Below the pieces are notes generated by a model that saw nothing but the letters and a program-made list of their open reading frames with translations, was not told the DNA's origin and ran no database searches. From positions 3,013 to 67,012 of the forward strand of contig DASYQV010000170.1 of assembly GCA_036005125.1 (NCBI GenBank): 64,000 bases of DNA. Reading direction: 5' to 3'. The stretch is from DASYQV01 sp036005125. Lineage in GTDB: Bacteria; Acidobacteriota; Vicinamibacteria; Vicinamibacterales; UBA2999. Below, piece by piece: positions 1 to 7,175 of this stretch. The translations under genes and the position numbers were made by a program. Every line of letters starts with the position of its first letter. The stretch's first letter is position 1.

Positions 1-501
1 GAGGTCGTAGATCAGACCGCCGAGGCCTCCGGCTGCAGCGCCGATGCCCGCGCCCTTCTTCCCGCCGGTGAGGGCGCCGACCGCGGTACCCGCGCCGGCG
101 CTGCCGCCGATGATGAGAAGCTCCTTTTCCCACGACCGATGCCGTGTTGGAGGCCGCTCGACTTGCCGTTCGACCACCACGGGTGCCTGGACGAGCTGCT
201 GGCGCGTCGCGCTCTGCTGCAGCGCAACGGGATGCAACGCGCCTCGATCATTTAGGTAGATGGCATGCGGTTCCGCCGCCTGTCGATCCGGAATGATCAG
301 TTCGGCCCGACTACCGTCGGGTAGCGTCACAGGCACGACCGTGCCACGCAGCGCGCCGTCGGACGTGCGGATTTGACCCCGATACGCGTCCGTGATGCCG
401 TACTGCCGCTCGAGCTGCTGGGGTGATACCGCTTGGACATCGCGCGAGCAGCTCGAAGAGACGAGGCTTCCCAACAACAACAGCGACAGGGCTGCCCTCA
501 T
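1..501 (-). CDS. Lipoprotein with C-terminal glycine-zipper segment (partial, runs off the window)
   Basis: Reading leftward from the ATG at 499-501, 167 codons stay open to the window edge, so the stop lies outside. The product starts with a hydrophobic leader (MRAALSLLLLGSLVSSSC) with a Cys at residue 18 that fits a loose lipobox, so it is probably a lipoprotein. The middle is hydrophilic. The last visible 40 residues are Gly/Ala rich with GxxxG-type spacing (GGSAGAGTAVGALTGGKKGA), as in glycine-zipper proteins that associate with the outer membrane. The exact family is not recognised. It is transcribed divergently from the gene at 776. Confidence 0.6.
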   Translation of the reverse strand, partial: MRAALSLLLLGSLVSSSCSRDVQAVSPQQLERQYGITDAYRGQIRTSDGALRGTVVPVTLPDGSRAELIIPDRQAAEPHAIYLNDRGALHPVALQQSATRQQLVQAPVVVERQVERPPTRHRSWEKELLIIGGSAGAGTAVGALTGGKKGAGIGAAAGGLGGLIYDL

Positions 502-775
502 GGCCACGCTCCTCCCGCCTGGTGTTGTGCACGTTATGTGCCGAGCGTCCTTGGAAGAAACGTCTCCGGGAGGGCCGCCGCGCGGCTCACCGGTTCTGCG
601 GAACGACCTCCGGCCACCCGTCGTTCCTCGTGCCACGAGACCATGAATGCGGGGATGGCGGCCGTCACGATAAATGCCATCGACCGCGTCCTTAACAAGT
701 CGTCGTGACGATCTCCAGCGCGCGGGCCTCCGCCTTGCAATGATGAACGGACGTGCGTATTGCGGAGGCTAACAG
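502..775. other. Divergent intergenic region, no gene seen
   Basis: This 274-bp spacer separates two divergent genes and must hold both promoters. The only clear signal is a strong Shine-Dalgarno GGAGG at 764-768, eight bases before the ATG at 776. Short ORFs here have no recognisable protein features. Confidence 0.5.
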
Positions 776-1039
776 ATGAGCATTCTCGGGTGGATTCTCT
801 TCGGTCTGATCGTCGGTGCCCTGGCCAAGTTGGTCATGCCCGGCCGCGACCCAGGCGGCATTATCGTGACGATGCTGCTTGGCATTGCCGGCGCACTACT
901 GGGCGGTTTCCTCGGGCGTGCCTTCGGCATGTACGGTGAGGGTGATGCGGCTGGTTTCGTGATGTCGTTCATCGGCGCCGTGATACTGCTCGCGCTTTAC
1001 CGAATGGTGGTAGGCAGGAGCTCCGTCGCCCGGCCATAG
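776..1039 (+). CDS. GlsB/YeaQ/YmgE family stress-response membrane protein
   Basis: An 87-residue, very hydrophobic protein made of three predicted membrane helices (about residues 2-20, 28-48 and 58-78) with the family signature LIVGALAKLVMPGRDPGG near the start and glycine-rich packing in the second helix (GIAGALLGGFLG). Length and layout match the transglycosylase-associated protein family, small inner-membrane proteins often linked to stress; their biochemical role is not established. Start supported by GGAGG eight bases upstream. It stands alone between a divergent lipoprotein gene and a rhodanese-like gene. Confidence 0.85.
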   Translation: MSILGWILFGLIVGALAKLVMPGRDPGGIIVTMLLGIAGALLGGFLGRAFGMYGEGDAAGFVMSFIGAVILLALYRMVVGRSSVARP

Positions 1040-1124
1040 CTGGCCGGGACTCCGGGCCCGCGGCCCGCGGGGGGGTGATTCACGCCACGAGTCCTCACAC
1101 GCCACGTTCTTGACACCCCGGAAT

Positions 1125-1152
1125 AGGCACGGCCAGAATAACGGCCGTGCCT
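1125..1152 (+). promoter_or_regulatory. Perfect 10-bp hairpin covering the start codon of the rhodanese-like gene
   Basis: Arms AGGCACGGCC (1125-1134) and GGCCGTGCCT (1143-1152) flank an 8-base loop. The only usable start codon of the downstream gene (GTG at 1147) is inside the right arm, so the RNA hairpin would hide it. It could be a translation control element or an operator; which one cannot be told from sequence. A TTGACA sits at 1110-1115, but no good -10 box follows at 17 bases. Confidence 0.45.
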
Positions 1153-1524
1153 GTTCCCCGCATCACTCGCGAAGATCTGAAAGCCAAGCTTGAAAGCGTC
1201 GACCCCGTGGCGCGGCCGGTGCTGCTCGACGTACGGCTGAAGTACCCGTTCGAGCACAGTACGATGAAGCTGCCCGGCGCGATCCGCATGCTGCCACCCG
1301 CGGTCGACCTGGCGCTGCTTCCTCGAGACCGCGAGATCGTGGCCTACGACTCCGACCCTGACGAGCTCGTCAGCTCCGGCGTTGCCGCCACACTCATCAA
1401 AGCGGGCTACCGCGCCAGCGCCCTCAAAGGGGGCATCGTCGATTGGCTCGCGGCGAACTTTCCTACCGAGTCGAAGGACGCGCCGAAGCAGGCCGCGCCC
1501 GAACCCGGTTCACTCAAGGGTTAG
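1147..1524 (+). CDS. Rhodanese-like domain protein lacking the catalytic cysteine
   Basis: A 125-residue single rhodanese domain: LLDVRLKYPFEHSTMKLPGA is the usual DVR(x)xxE(x)xxGHIxGA strand and loop, and the second half keeps the AATLIKAGY...LKGGIVDW pattern. Where active rhodaneses have the Cys of the CxxGxRS loop, this protein reads AYDSDPDELVSSG, so the sulfur-carrying cysteine is missing and thiosulfate sulfurtransferase activity is not expected. Such proteins may act as binding or regulatory domains (inference). Start is the GTG at 1147, because an in-frame stop lies at 1111 and no other usable start codon intervenes. Confidence 0.75.
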   Translation: MPVPRITREDLKAKLESVDPVARPVLLDVRLKYPFEHSTMKLPGAIRMLPPAVDLALLPRDREIVAYDSDPDELVSSGVAATLIKAGYRASALKGGIVDWLAANFPTESKDAPKQAAPEPGSLKG

Positions 1525-1560
1525 GTTGCCCGACAAGGGCGGATGGAAACCAGAACCTTC

Positions 1561-1612
1561 GTGACACTAACGCGCTGAACTTTGTTTTTGACAAGAAGCG
1601 CGTTAGTGTCAC
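1561..1612. repeat. Perfect 16-bp inverted repeat
   Basis: GTGACACTAACGCGCT (1561-1576) is repeated inverted at 1597-1612 around a 20-base loop rich in T. It lies 36 bases after the rhodanese stop and is followed at once by the P1 palindrome, so the two may serve together as a terminator or form one composite element. Confidence 0.6.
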
Positions 1613-1631
1613 TAGCGTGACAGCGCCCTTG

Positions 1632-1698
1632 GGGCACAGCGCGGCCAACGCAGGAGACGTTGTCATTGTTTGGTTGCGGCGTTGGCCGCGCTGTGCCC
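1632..1698 (-). repeat. Palindromic element family P1, copy a
   Basis: Arms of 20 bp (1632-1651 and 1679-1698, core CACAGCGCGGCCAACGC) are perfectly complementary around a 27-base loop. Read on the minus strand, the loop begins CGCAACCAAAC, the same words found in the loops of copies at 3053 and 44239. Flanks also match the 44239 copy (CAAGGxCGCTGTCACGC on one side, CCACGAAGCACAC on the other), so the full repeat is longer than the hairpin. Confidence 0.75.
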
Positions 1699-1764
1699 TT
1701 GGTGTGCTTCGTGGCTGATAAGCTTCGTGGTTGTCGTCCCCGCGTCGCGCGCTAGCCTTCGGCG

Positions 1765-3054
1765 ATGTTCGACTCCTCAACCATCCCCCTCGGCCGCGCG
1801 CACGTACTGGCCTCCTCAATCCGGCGCGAAATGTGGGACGCGGGCGTCGATCCGGAACTGGTGACACCGGTCGGCAGGCTGCGGCGGTTCGCGCCGGCGG
1901 TCTCCGAAGTCTCGCTGCTGGCGACGGTCCCTGTGCCGGACCAGCCGCGCGTGTTGGACGCGTTCACCCGACTTCCGTCATCTCGACGCGTCGTGTCACG
2001 GGGTCCGACCAGCGTCACGGTGATGACGGATCGTGGGCCGACGACGCTGCACGTTGCGGACCACGAGGTAACGGGAGCCGCGCTCGTCTGGCTGACCGGA
2101 TCGCGGGCGCATGTCCACCAGCTCGCCGCACTGGCTGCCCGCGAGGGTCTCCGGTTTGCGGACGCCCGGCTGTTCGACCGCGATAACCGGATCGTGGAGA
2201 TCGAATCCGAGGAGACGCTGTATGCGCGGGTCGGTCTGTCCTACATCGCGCCGGAGCTTCGGGAAGGACAGGGAGAGATCGAGGCCGCGCGCGAGGGATG
2301 GCTGCCGCAGCTCGTGACCGAGCTTCACATCCGGGGCGACCTGCACATGCACACGTCGTGGAGCGACGGACGCGACTCGTCCGAGCAGATGGTGCGGGCA
2401 AGCCTCGCGCTCGGGTACGAATACATCGCCATCACCGACCATTCCGAGCGCGCCTGGTCCAGCCGCAAGCTCTCGCTCGAGGACGTTCCCGCACAACGTG
2501 CCGAGATCGAGGAGATTCGTGCACGCTATCCGACGATCCGGATCCTGCACGGCATCGAGGTCGACATCATGAAAGACGGGACACTCGATTTCGATGATAC
2601 GGTGCTGGCGGGTTTCGACATCGTGCTGGCGTCGCTGCACGATCACGGAGGCCAGTCGGGCCCTGAGCTCATGGAACGGTACCTGGGCGCGATGCGGAGC
2701 CCGTTTGTCGACGTGATCACGCACCCGGCTGGCCGCTCGCCCGGTCAATGGTCCGGGTACGATCTCGATTGGGAGATCCTGTTCGTTGCGGCCGCCGAGA
2801 CGGGAACGGCCATGGAGATTGACGGTGCGCCGGGACACCTGGACATGGACGGCGCCGTTGCGCGGCGTGCCGCCGCCGCTGGCGTGACCGTCGTAATCGA
2901 TAGTGACTGTCACCGCGCCGAGTGGCTGCGCCGTCAGATGCGATTCGGCGTCGGCACGGCCCGCCGCGGCTGGCTCGAGCCGCAGCACGTCCTGAACGCG
3001 CGCCCGGTCCAGCAGATCGAGGCGTTCGTAGCGCGCAAGCGCGCGCGTCGCTGA
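1765..3054 (+). CDS. PHP-domain phosphoesterase derived from PolX, with a degenerate polymerase palm
   Basis: 429 residues. The C-terminal half is a complete PHP metal-dependent phosphoesterase domain: DLHMHTSWSDG (about 193-203), AITDHSE, HGIEVDIMKDG, LASLHDH, ITHPAGR and VIDSDCH supply the metal-binding His/Asp/Glu set. The N-terminal half aligns by eye with the palm and thumb of the PolX encoded at 17814 (PVGRLRRFAPAVSEVSLLA against PVGSLRRGCETCGDIDILA), but the catalytic DxD reads ExS, and the 8-kDa HhH fingers domain is absent. It is therefore probably a nuclease or phosphatase without polymerase activity. Alone, flanked by P1 palindromes on both sides; the right one begins within the stop codon. 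Confidence 0.85.
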   Translation: MFDSSTIPLGRAHVLASSIRREMWDAGVDPELVTPVGRLRRFAPAVSEVSLLATVPVPDQPRVLDAFTRLPSSRRVVSRGPTSVTVMTDRGPTTLHVADHEVTGAALVWLTGSRAHVHQLAALAAREGLRFADARLFDRDNRIVEIESEETLYARVGLSYIAPELREGQGEIEAAREGWLPQLVTELHIRGDLHMHTSWSDGRDSSEQMVRASLALGYEYIAITDHSERAWSSRKLSLEDVPAQRAEIEEIRARYPTIRILHGIEVDIMKDGTLDFDDTVLAGFDIVLASLHDHGGQSGPELMERYLGAMRSPFVDVITHPAGRSPGQWSGYDLDWEILFVAAAETGTAMEIDGAPGHLDMDGAVARRAAAAGVTVVIDSDCHRAEWLRRQMRFGVGTARRGWLEPQHVLNARPVQQIEAFVARKRARR

Positions 3055-3117
3055 CACAGCGCGGCCACGGCCGCAACCAAACCATAATCCGGTGAGCGGC
3101 CGTGGCCGCGCTGTGTC
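3053..3117 (+). repeat. Palindromic element family P1, copy b
   Basis: Perfect 21-bp arms at 3053-3073 and 3097-3117 around a loop that starts CAACCAAACCATAATCC. The left arm overlaps the TGA of the PHP gene, so the transcript would end in this hairpin; there is no T-tract. Confidence 0.75.
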
Positions 3118-3147
3118 GAAACCTGCGTTTGCTAGAGATACTGTGCG

Positions 3148-3208
3148 GCAGCGAAGCGGAGCCTATTCGCCGCATGGTTCTCGGCGGTTTGAGGCGGAGC
3201 TTCGCTGC
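3148..3208 (+). repeat. Palindromic element family P3, copy a
   Basis: GCAGCGAAGCGGAGCC (3148-3163) and GGCGGAGCTTCGCTGC (3193-3208) form a hairpin with a 10-bp perfect base. A second copy with the same words is at 35756-35813. Both follow a [A/G][A/C][T/A]ACTG-like leader. Confidence 0.55.
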
Positions 3209-3310
3209 TTGTAATAACCCCGAGTCGCTGGCGATAATCGTAGCGGTACTCGGCCTCTGGGTCGGATCCCACTTCATCGGAATCGGGCTAGGGGGTTCAG
3301 GCTTCGGGCT

Positions 3311-3886
3311 CTACTCGGGAACATCTTCCCAGAGGAGGGACAGATCCAGATCGATTGCGTCAAACGGCTCCGCACGAACGACGGTGAGGCCAGACCAGGT
3401 CGAGAGAATCATCCAGCGACCGCCTTCGAGACGGAGGACCTCGAGCGTCCGGGCGATCGGGTCGATCAACCAGGCGTGCGACACACCTTCGCGTGCATAA
3501 ATCGGGAGCTTCTTGACACGGTCCATCCGTGCGGTCGACGGCGAGACGACCTCGCAGATCCAGTTTGGCGCCAGCGGAAAATACGCTTCCTCCGGGAGCC
3601 GCGGCATTCGTTCGCGTCGCCAGCCGGCGACATCCGGCACGAGGATATCGGCTCCGAGGTGCAGCTCGGGCTCGCCGAGGATTCGCCAACCTCCGGGACC
3701 GCTACGACCACGATCGAACGGGCCGTGCAACGCTCCAACAAGGCCTGAACTCGCCTCCGCATGCCGGGGTGCCGGACGCGGAGACGTGTAGAGCTCGCCG
3801 TCGAGAATCTCGGCCACGAGATGGTCGGGCACCTTCATGAGATCCTCATAGGTCGCCGGAGTGCGGGTCCGATCGGACTGCGCCAC
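3311..3886 (-). CDS. Uma2 family (DUF820) putative restriction-like nuclease
   Basis: About 191 residues from a GTG start at 3886, chosen because the family usually begins shortly before the conserved TYEDLMKVPDHLVAEILDGEL segment; reading further upstream enters a low-complexity repeat. Other family signatures are the LVPDVAGWRRERMP strand and the EVVSPSTARMDRVKKLPIY segment with the PD-(D/E)xK-type acidic and lysine residues, then GVSHAWLIDP. Members have a restriction-endonuclease fold but mostly unproved targets, and are abundant in genomes with many mobile elements. Convergent with nothing; its 5' end faces the divergent gene at 3922. Confidence 0.85.
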   Translation of the reverse strand: MAQSDRTRTPATYEDLMKVPDHLVAEILDGELYTSPRPAPRHAEASSGLVGALHGPFDRGRSGPGGWRILGEPELHLGADILVPDVAGWRRERMPRLPEEAYFPLAPNWICEVVSPSTARMDRVKKLPIYAREGVSHAWLIDPIARTLEVLRLEGGRWMILSTWSGLTVVRAEPFDAIDLDLSLLWEDVPE

Positions 3887-3921
3887 CCGGCGAGGATAGC
3901 ACGCCAGAGTGATGGCACCGC

Positions 3922-5931
3922 ATGTCAGGCCTGAAACCTGAAGCCCGTAGCCTGAAGCCGGCACCCGACACCGACGCTGCCCACGTCGTCGTTGCCGCAG
4001 TGGTTACCACGATCGCTTTCTGGACGTACATGCGTACGCTCCTACCCGGCGTGGATCTTGGCGATACCGGCGGCTTCCAGGCGGCGGTGCTGTGGCCCGA
4101 GATCAGCGCGCGTCAGGCATACCCCCTCTACTATTTCCTCGCCAGGCCGTTTGTCCTCGCAACGGCCCCTCATCATCCGGCAATCGCCCTGAACCTCTTT
4201 TCCGCGGTGTGCGCGGGGCTCGCCGTCGGCCTGCTCACCTGGGTGACGGCGGCTGTCTCTCGATCCGTAGCAGGCGGGGCGGTCGCGGGATTGTTCCTGC
4301 TGTTCTCGTACACCTTTTGGCACCAGGCGATCATTGCGGAAGTCTATGCCCTTCACCTGATGCTCGTCGGCATGTGCCTGGTCGCGTTGCTCGCGTACGA
4401 GCGGCGCCGGACTAGGGCGCGCCTTGCGGCCTTCTTCGTCATGTACGCGCTCTCGTTCGGCAACCACCTGTCGATGATCCTTCTGCTCGTGCCGTTCGCC
4501 GTGTTTCTGCTGATGACGATGAGCCGGCCGTCGGAGCTTTTCCGGCCGTCGACTGTTCGCATGGCGCTGCTCATCGCCGGCGCCGGGGCGCTGCAGTACC
4601 TGCCGAATCTGGTGGCGCTCTGGAGGGATCTCGACTCGCCCGAGCGGTGGACGGACAAGCTGGCAGCGTTCTGGTTCGACACAACCAAGGCGGACTGGCG
4701 CGAGTTGATGGTGCTTGGCGTGGGCCCGGACCAGACGCTCGATCATCTGGCCATGTTCTTCTTCGACCTGCGCCAGCAATTCGGGATATCTGGCGTTCTG
4801 CTCGCCTTCGCGGGCGCCGTGGCGCTGTGGCGCACACGCAGGCCGTGGGGCGCACTCGTCGTGCTCGCGTATGGCATCAACACGATATTTGCGCTCACCT
4901 ATAACGTGGGTGACGCCCACGTCTTCTTTCTGCCCGGCCACTACTTTGTCGCGCTTGCGGCGGGGTACGGCGTGGCGACGGTCGTGCGGATGCGGCGCGG
5001 TGGCGCAGCGCGGGCGGTGGCGATTGTCGCAACCCTCGCTGCAATCGGGTACATTGGCTGGCGCGCGTACGACACCTGGCCCGTGGCCGATCGTCACGCC
5101 GACCGGCGTGGCGAACAGCTCGCCGAACGACTGCTCTTCGGACTCGATGAGCGCCGCGACCTGCTCGTCACGCAGCTCGACTGGCAGGTTGAAAACGCGA
5201 TCCTGTACCGGACGCGCTATCACACGCGACATGTCGTCTGGATCCGCCTTCCAGACGTCATGCTGCACTTTCCCTTCCTCGTTCGAGACAATCAGGCCAT
5301 CGGCCGCGACATCGTGCTGACGCCGGGTGCCGCCGCGCAGGTGGCCGAAGCGTTCGGACCCCTCTTCCCGCTGGCCATCGACGACACGCTTCCAACGCCG
5401 ACGCTGGCATCCGTTGCGGCGCGCATTCCCCGAGGGGCGCCGTACGTACTTGCGCTCTTGACGCCTCCGCGCGAAGAGCAGCTTGATCCGGAGATGTTTG
5501 GAGCCGCATTGATACAACTCGCCGGCGGTCGTCCCCCGGCCCGGGATCCGTCGGTGTACGAGGTGGTTGCGGGTCTCGCGGGCGAGGCTCCGACTTACTA
5601 TCGGTCCGCAGCCCGGCCGTTCCGCGAACGGATCAGTTTGGAAGACGCGACGCTCGATGTACGCATGGAGTCGTGGCTTCCGACCGAGACCTTCCGGCGT
5701 GGCGGCTTCGGCCACGTCGTTCGCAACCACCGCCACGTGGCCGCGCTGGAGCGCGGGGTGAATCTCGTCTGGTTCGACGGCCGCGGCGAGCCCTCGACAC
5801 CCTTCTATGCCGCCGGTCTCTACGCTCCCCAACCACGGCTGCGGCTCCTGGCCGAGGGTGCGCCGTCCGTTGCACGGCTGGCGTCGTCACAAGCAGTAGG
5901 TCAAAGGTCAAAGGGCAAAGGTCAAAGGTAA
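3922..5931 (+). CDS. DUF2723 family polytopic membrane protein, probable GT-C-type glycosyltransferase
   Basis: 669 residues. VDLGDTGGFQAAVLWP after the first helix and FWHQAIIAEVYALHL are the conserved DUF2723 signatures; about ten hydrophobic helices follow up to residue 370, then a soluble C-terminal half. The family resembles protein O-mannosyltransferase-type GT-C enzymes that use lipid-linked sugars (known of the fold; the substrate here is unknown). Both ends are unusual: residues 2-14 (SGLKPEARSLKPA) and the last eight (GQRSKGKGQR region) are translated from the heptamer repeats that flank the gene, so the true start may be an internal GTG near residue 22. Confidence 0.8.
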   Translation: MSGLKPEARSLKPAPDTDAAHVVVAAVVTTIAFWTYMRTLLPGVDLGDTGGFQAAVLWPEISARQAYPLYYFLARPFVLATAPHHPAIALNLFSAVCAGLAVGLLTWVTAAVSRSVAGGAVAGLFLLFSYTFWHQAIIAEVYALHLMLVGMCLVALLAYERRRTRARLAAFFVMYALSFGNHLSMILLLVPFAVFLLMTMSRPSELFRPSTVRMALLIAGAGALQYLPNLVALWRDLDSPERWTDKLAAFWFDTTKADWRELMVLGVGPDQTLDHLAMFFFDLRQQFGISGVLLAFAGAVALWRTRRPWGALVVLAYGINTIFALTYNVGDAHVFFLPGHYFVALAAGYGVATVVRMRRGGAARAVAIVATLAAIGYIGWRAYDTWPVADRHADRRGEQLAERLLFGLDERRDLLVTQLDWQVENAILYRTRYHTRHVVWIRLPDVMLHFPFLVRDNQAIGRDIVLTPGAAAQVAEAFGPLFPLAIDDTLPTPTLASVAARIPRGAPYVLALLTPPREEQLDPEMFGAALIQLAGGRPPARDPSVYEVVAGLAGEAPTYYRSAARPFRERISLEDATLDVRMESWLPTETFRRGGFGHVVRNHRHVAALERGVNLVWFDGRGEPSTPFYAAGLYAPQPRLRLLAEGAPSVARLASSQAVGQRSKGKGQR

Positions 5932-6146
5932 GGTCAAAGGTGTAAGTCAAAGGTCCAGCTAAAAGGTATAAGGTTAGGTCCAAGGCAACAGTCGGATCCT
6001 CTTGCGAGACGGCTGCGGCACGTACGCTGCCTTTGCCCTTTGCCCCTTTGACCTTTGAACCTTTGCCCTTTGACCTCTGACCCTTGACCTTTGACCTTTG
6101 ACCCTTGACCTTTGACCTCTGACCCTTGACCTTTGACCTTTGACCT
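5896..6146. repeat. Inverted heptamer array (AAAGGTC type)
   Basis: The left half (5896-5975) repeats AAAGGTC variants on the plus strand; the right half (6028-6146) repeats the complement, CTTTGACC, about fifteen times. The two halves could pair into a long imperfect hairpin with a loop of about 50 bases. The left half overlaps the 3' end of the preceding gene. No gene is seen in the 287-bp interval. Confidence 0.85.
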
Positions 6147-6147
6147 C

Positions 6148-6171
6148 AGGCCGCATCTAAAGATGCGGCCT
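6148..6171. repeat. Palindromic element family P4, copy a
   Basis: AGGCCGCATCT-AA-AGATGCGGCCT-type palindrome directly after the heptamer array. Other copies are at 19936, 30719, 30764, 54971 and, truncated, 62578. Confidence 0.7.
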
Positions 6172-6218
6172 GCGTGCTATCGTAGATTCAGCTTGCCTGT
6201 CTGATGCGAACCTGAGCC

Positions 6219-6923
6219 ATGGTGCGATACTTCCCCATTGTGCTGACGCTGTGTCTTCTGCCGATGGCGGCCGCCGGGGTCCCCAACGCGCGTGTTTTGC
6301 GCGCTGGGGTGGAAGGCGCGCAGTCGAGGCCCGCTCCCGAAGCGCTCGCGCGCTCGCTGCAGCAGCGATACGAAGGAATCAAGGATTTCTCGGCTGATTT
6401 CGTCCACACGTACCGAGGCGGCGTCCTGCGACAGCAGGCCAAGGAGCAGGGCACGGTCACGGTGAAGAAGCCCGGCAAGATGCGCTGGAACTACACGACC
6501 CCCGAAAAGAAGATGTTCGTCTCCGACGGGGTCAAGATCTATTCCTACGTCCCGCAGGACAAGCAGGTGATGGTCGCGAAGGTCCCGTCCGCCGACGAAG
6601 CGACCACGCCGGCGATGTTCCTCGCGGGAAAGGGTGATATCGCCAGGGACTTCAAGGCGAGCTACGCGGACGACAGGGCCTCGGGCGGTCTATATGCGTT
6701 GAAGCTGGTGCCCCGCCGGCCGGAGCCGGAATACGAATCCCTCATTGTCATCGTGGATCCCCAGTCGCTCCAGATTCGCGCGCTCACGACATTCGACACG
6801 CAGGGAGGCGAGTCGACGTTCACGTTCAACAACATGAAGGAAAACCAGGGAGTGTCCGATAAGGAGTTCGCGTTCCGCATTCCGCGCGGCGTCGACGTGA
6901 TTACCGATGGCGCATCGAGGTGA
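6219..6923 (+). CDS. lolA: Outer-membrane lipoprotein carrier protein LolA
   Basis: 234 residues with a cleavable signal peptide (about 1-19, ending MAAA). LolA carries lipoproteins through the periplasm from LolCDE to the outer-membrane receptor. Seen in the sequence: RYEGIKDFSADFVHTY at the mature N-terminus, GTVTVKKPGKMRWNYTTP (the strand and FWxxPxP-like segment of the family), FVSDGVKIYSYVPQDKQV, and a C-terminal FTFNNMKENQGVSDKEFAF. Length is normal for bacterial LolA. Oddity: bases 6276-6312 inside the gene are a copy of a palindromic cassette also found elsewhere; it encodes GVPNARVLRAGVEG just after the signal peptide and keeps the frame. Confidence 0.88.
   Translation: MVRYFPIVLTLCLLPMAAAGVPNARVLRAGVEGAQSRPAPEALARSLQQRYEGIKDFSADFVHTYRGGVLRQQAKEQGTVTVKKPGKMRWNYTTPEKKMFVSDGVKIYSYVPQDKQVMVAKVPSADEATTPAMFLAGKGDIARDFKASYADDRASGGLYALKLVPRRPEPEYESLIVIVDPQSLQIRALTTFDTQGGESTFTFNNMKENQGVSDKEFAFRIPRGVDVITDGASR
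6276..6312 (+). repeat. Short palindromic cassette inside lolA (in frame)
   Basis: 37 bp beginning GGGGTCCCCAACGCGC and ending GCGCGCTGGGGTGG; the ends form a hairpin of about 10 paired bases. Nearly the same 36-bp unit is at 55056-55091, and 97-98-bp versions with the same ends are at 7048 and 42860. Because it sits in the flexible mature N-terminus of LolA, insertion was probably tolerated. Confidence 0.7.
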
Positions 6924-6926
6924 TAG

Positions 6927-7175
6927 GACCGCTATGCGGTCTCTCATTGGGATTTTGTACGCTTTGCGCCGCACCCGCATAGCGGTCCTCGGCGCGCGAA
7001 GCGCGCCAAAAAGATACTGTCCAACCAGACAAGCGCTCTGCCGGGCCGGGGCCCCCAACGCGCGTTTCCCAAGTCGCGGTCGCTTGCGACCGCGACCCAG
7101 CCAGCGCTGGTTGTGCGGTCCGCCATCGGCGGACCGCCGGGGTGGAGATGGCAAGGGCAGAGCGCTTGTCTGGTT
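6927..7175 (+). repeat. Composite palindromic element family P2, copy a
   Basis: Three nested palindromes. First, GACCGCTATGCGG (6927-6939) pairs with its complement at 6975-6987 around a TTTTGTACGC-containing loop. Then GGCGCGCGAAGCGCGCC (6991-7007) and a linker AAAAAGATACTG. Last, 20-bp arms at 7023-7042 and 7156-7175 (core CAAGCGCTCTGCC) enclose the 98-bp cassette at 7048. The same order of modules recurs at 24434, 35564 and, inverted, 55012. The last arm reaches into the secretin signal peptide. Confidence 0.8.
7048..7145 (+). repeat. Long palindromic cassette, copy in P2a
   Basis: 98 bp with the ends GGGGCCCCCAACGCGCG and GCCGGGGTGG. Inside are two further hairpins: GTCGCGGTCGC with GCGACCGCGAC, and GCGGTCCGCC with GGCGGACCGC. 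It is roughly 90 percent identical by eye to the copy at 42860-42956. Confidence 0.75.

Noticed and set aside
4042..5832. Open frame of about 600 codons on the minus strand opposite the DUF2723 gene
   Set aside because: Long antisense frames are expected at this GC content. The composition is Arg/His/Glu-rich with no domain, while the plus strand gives a clear family protein.
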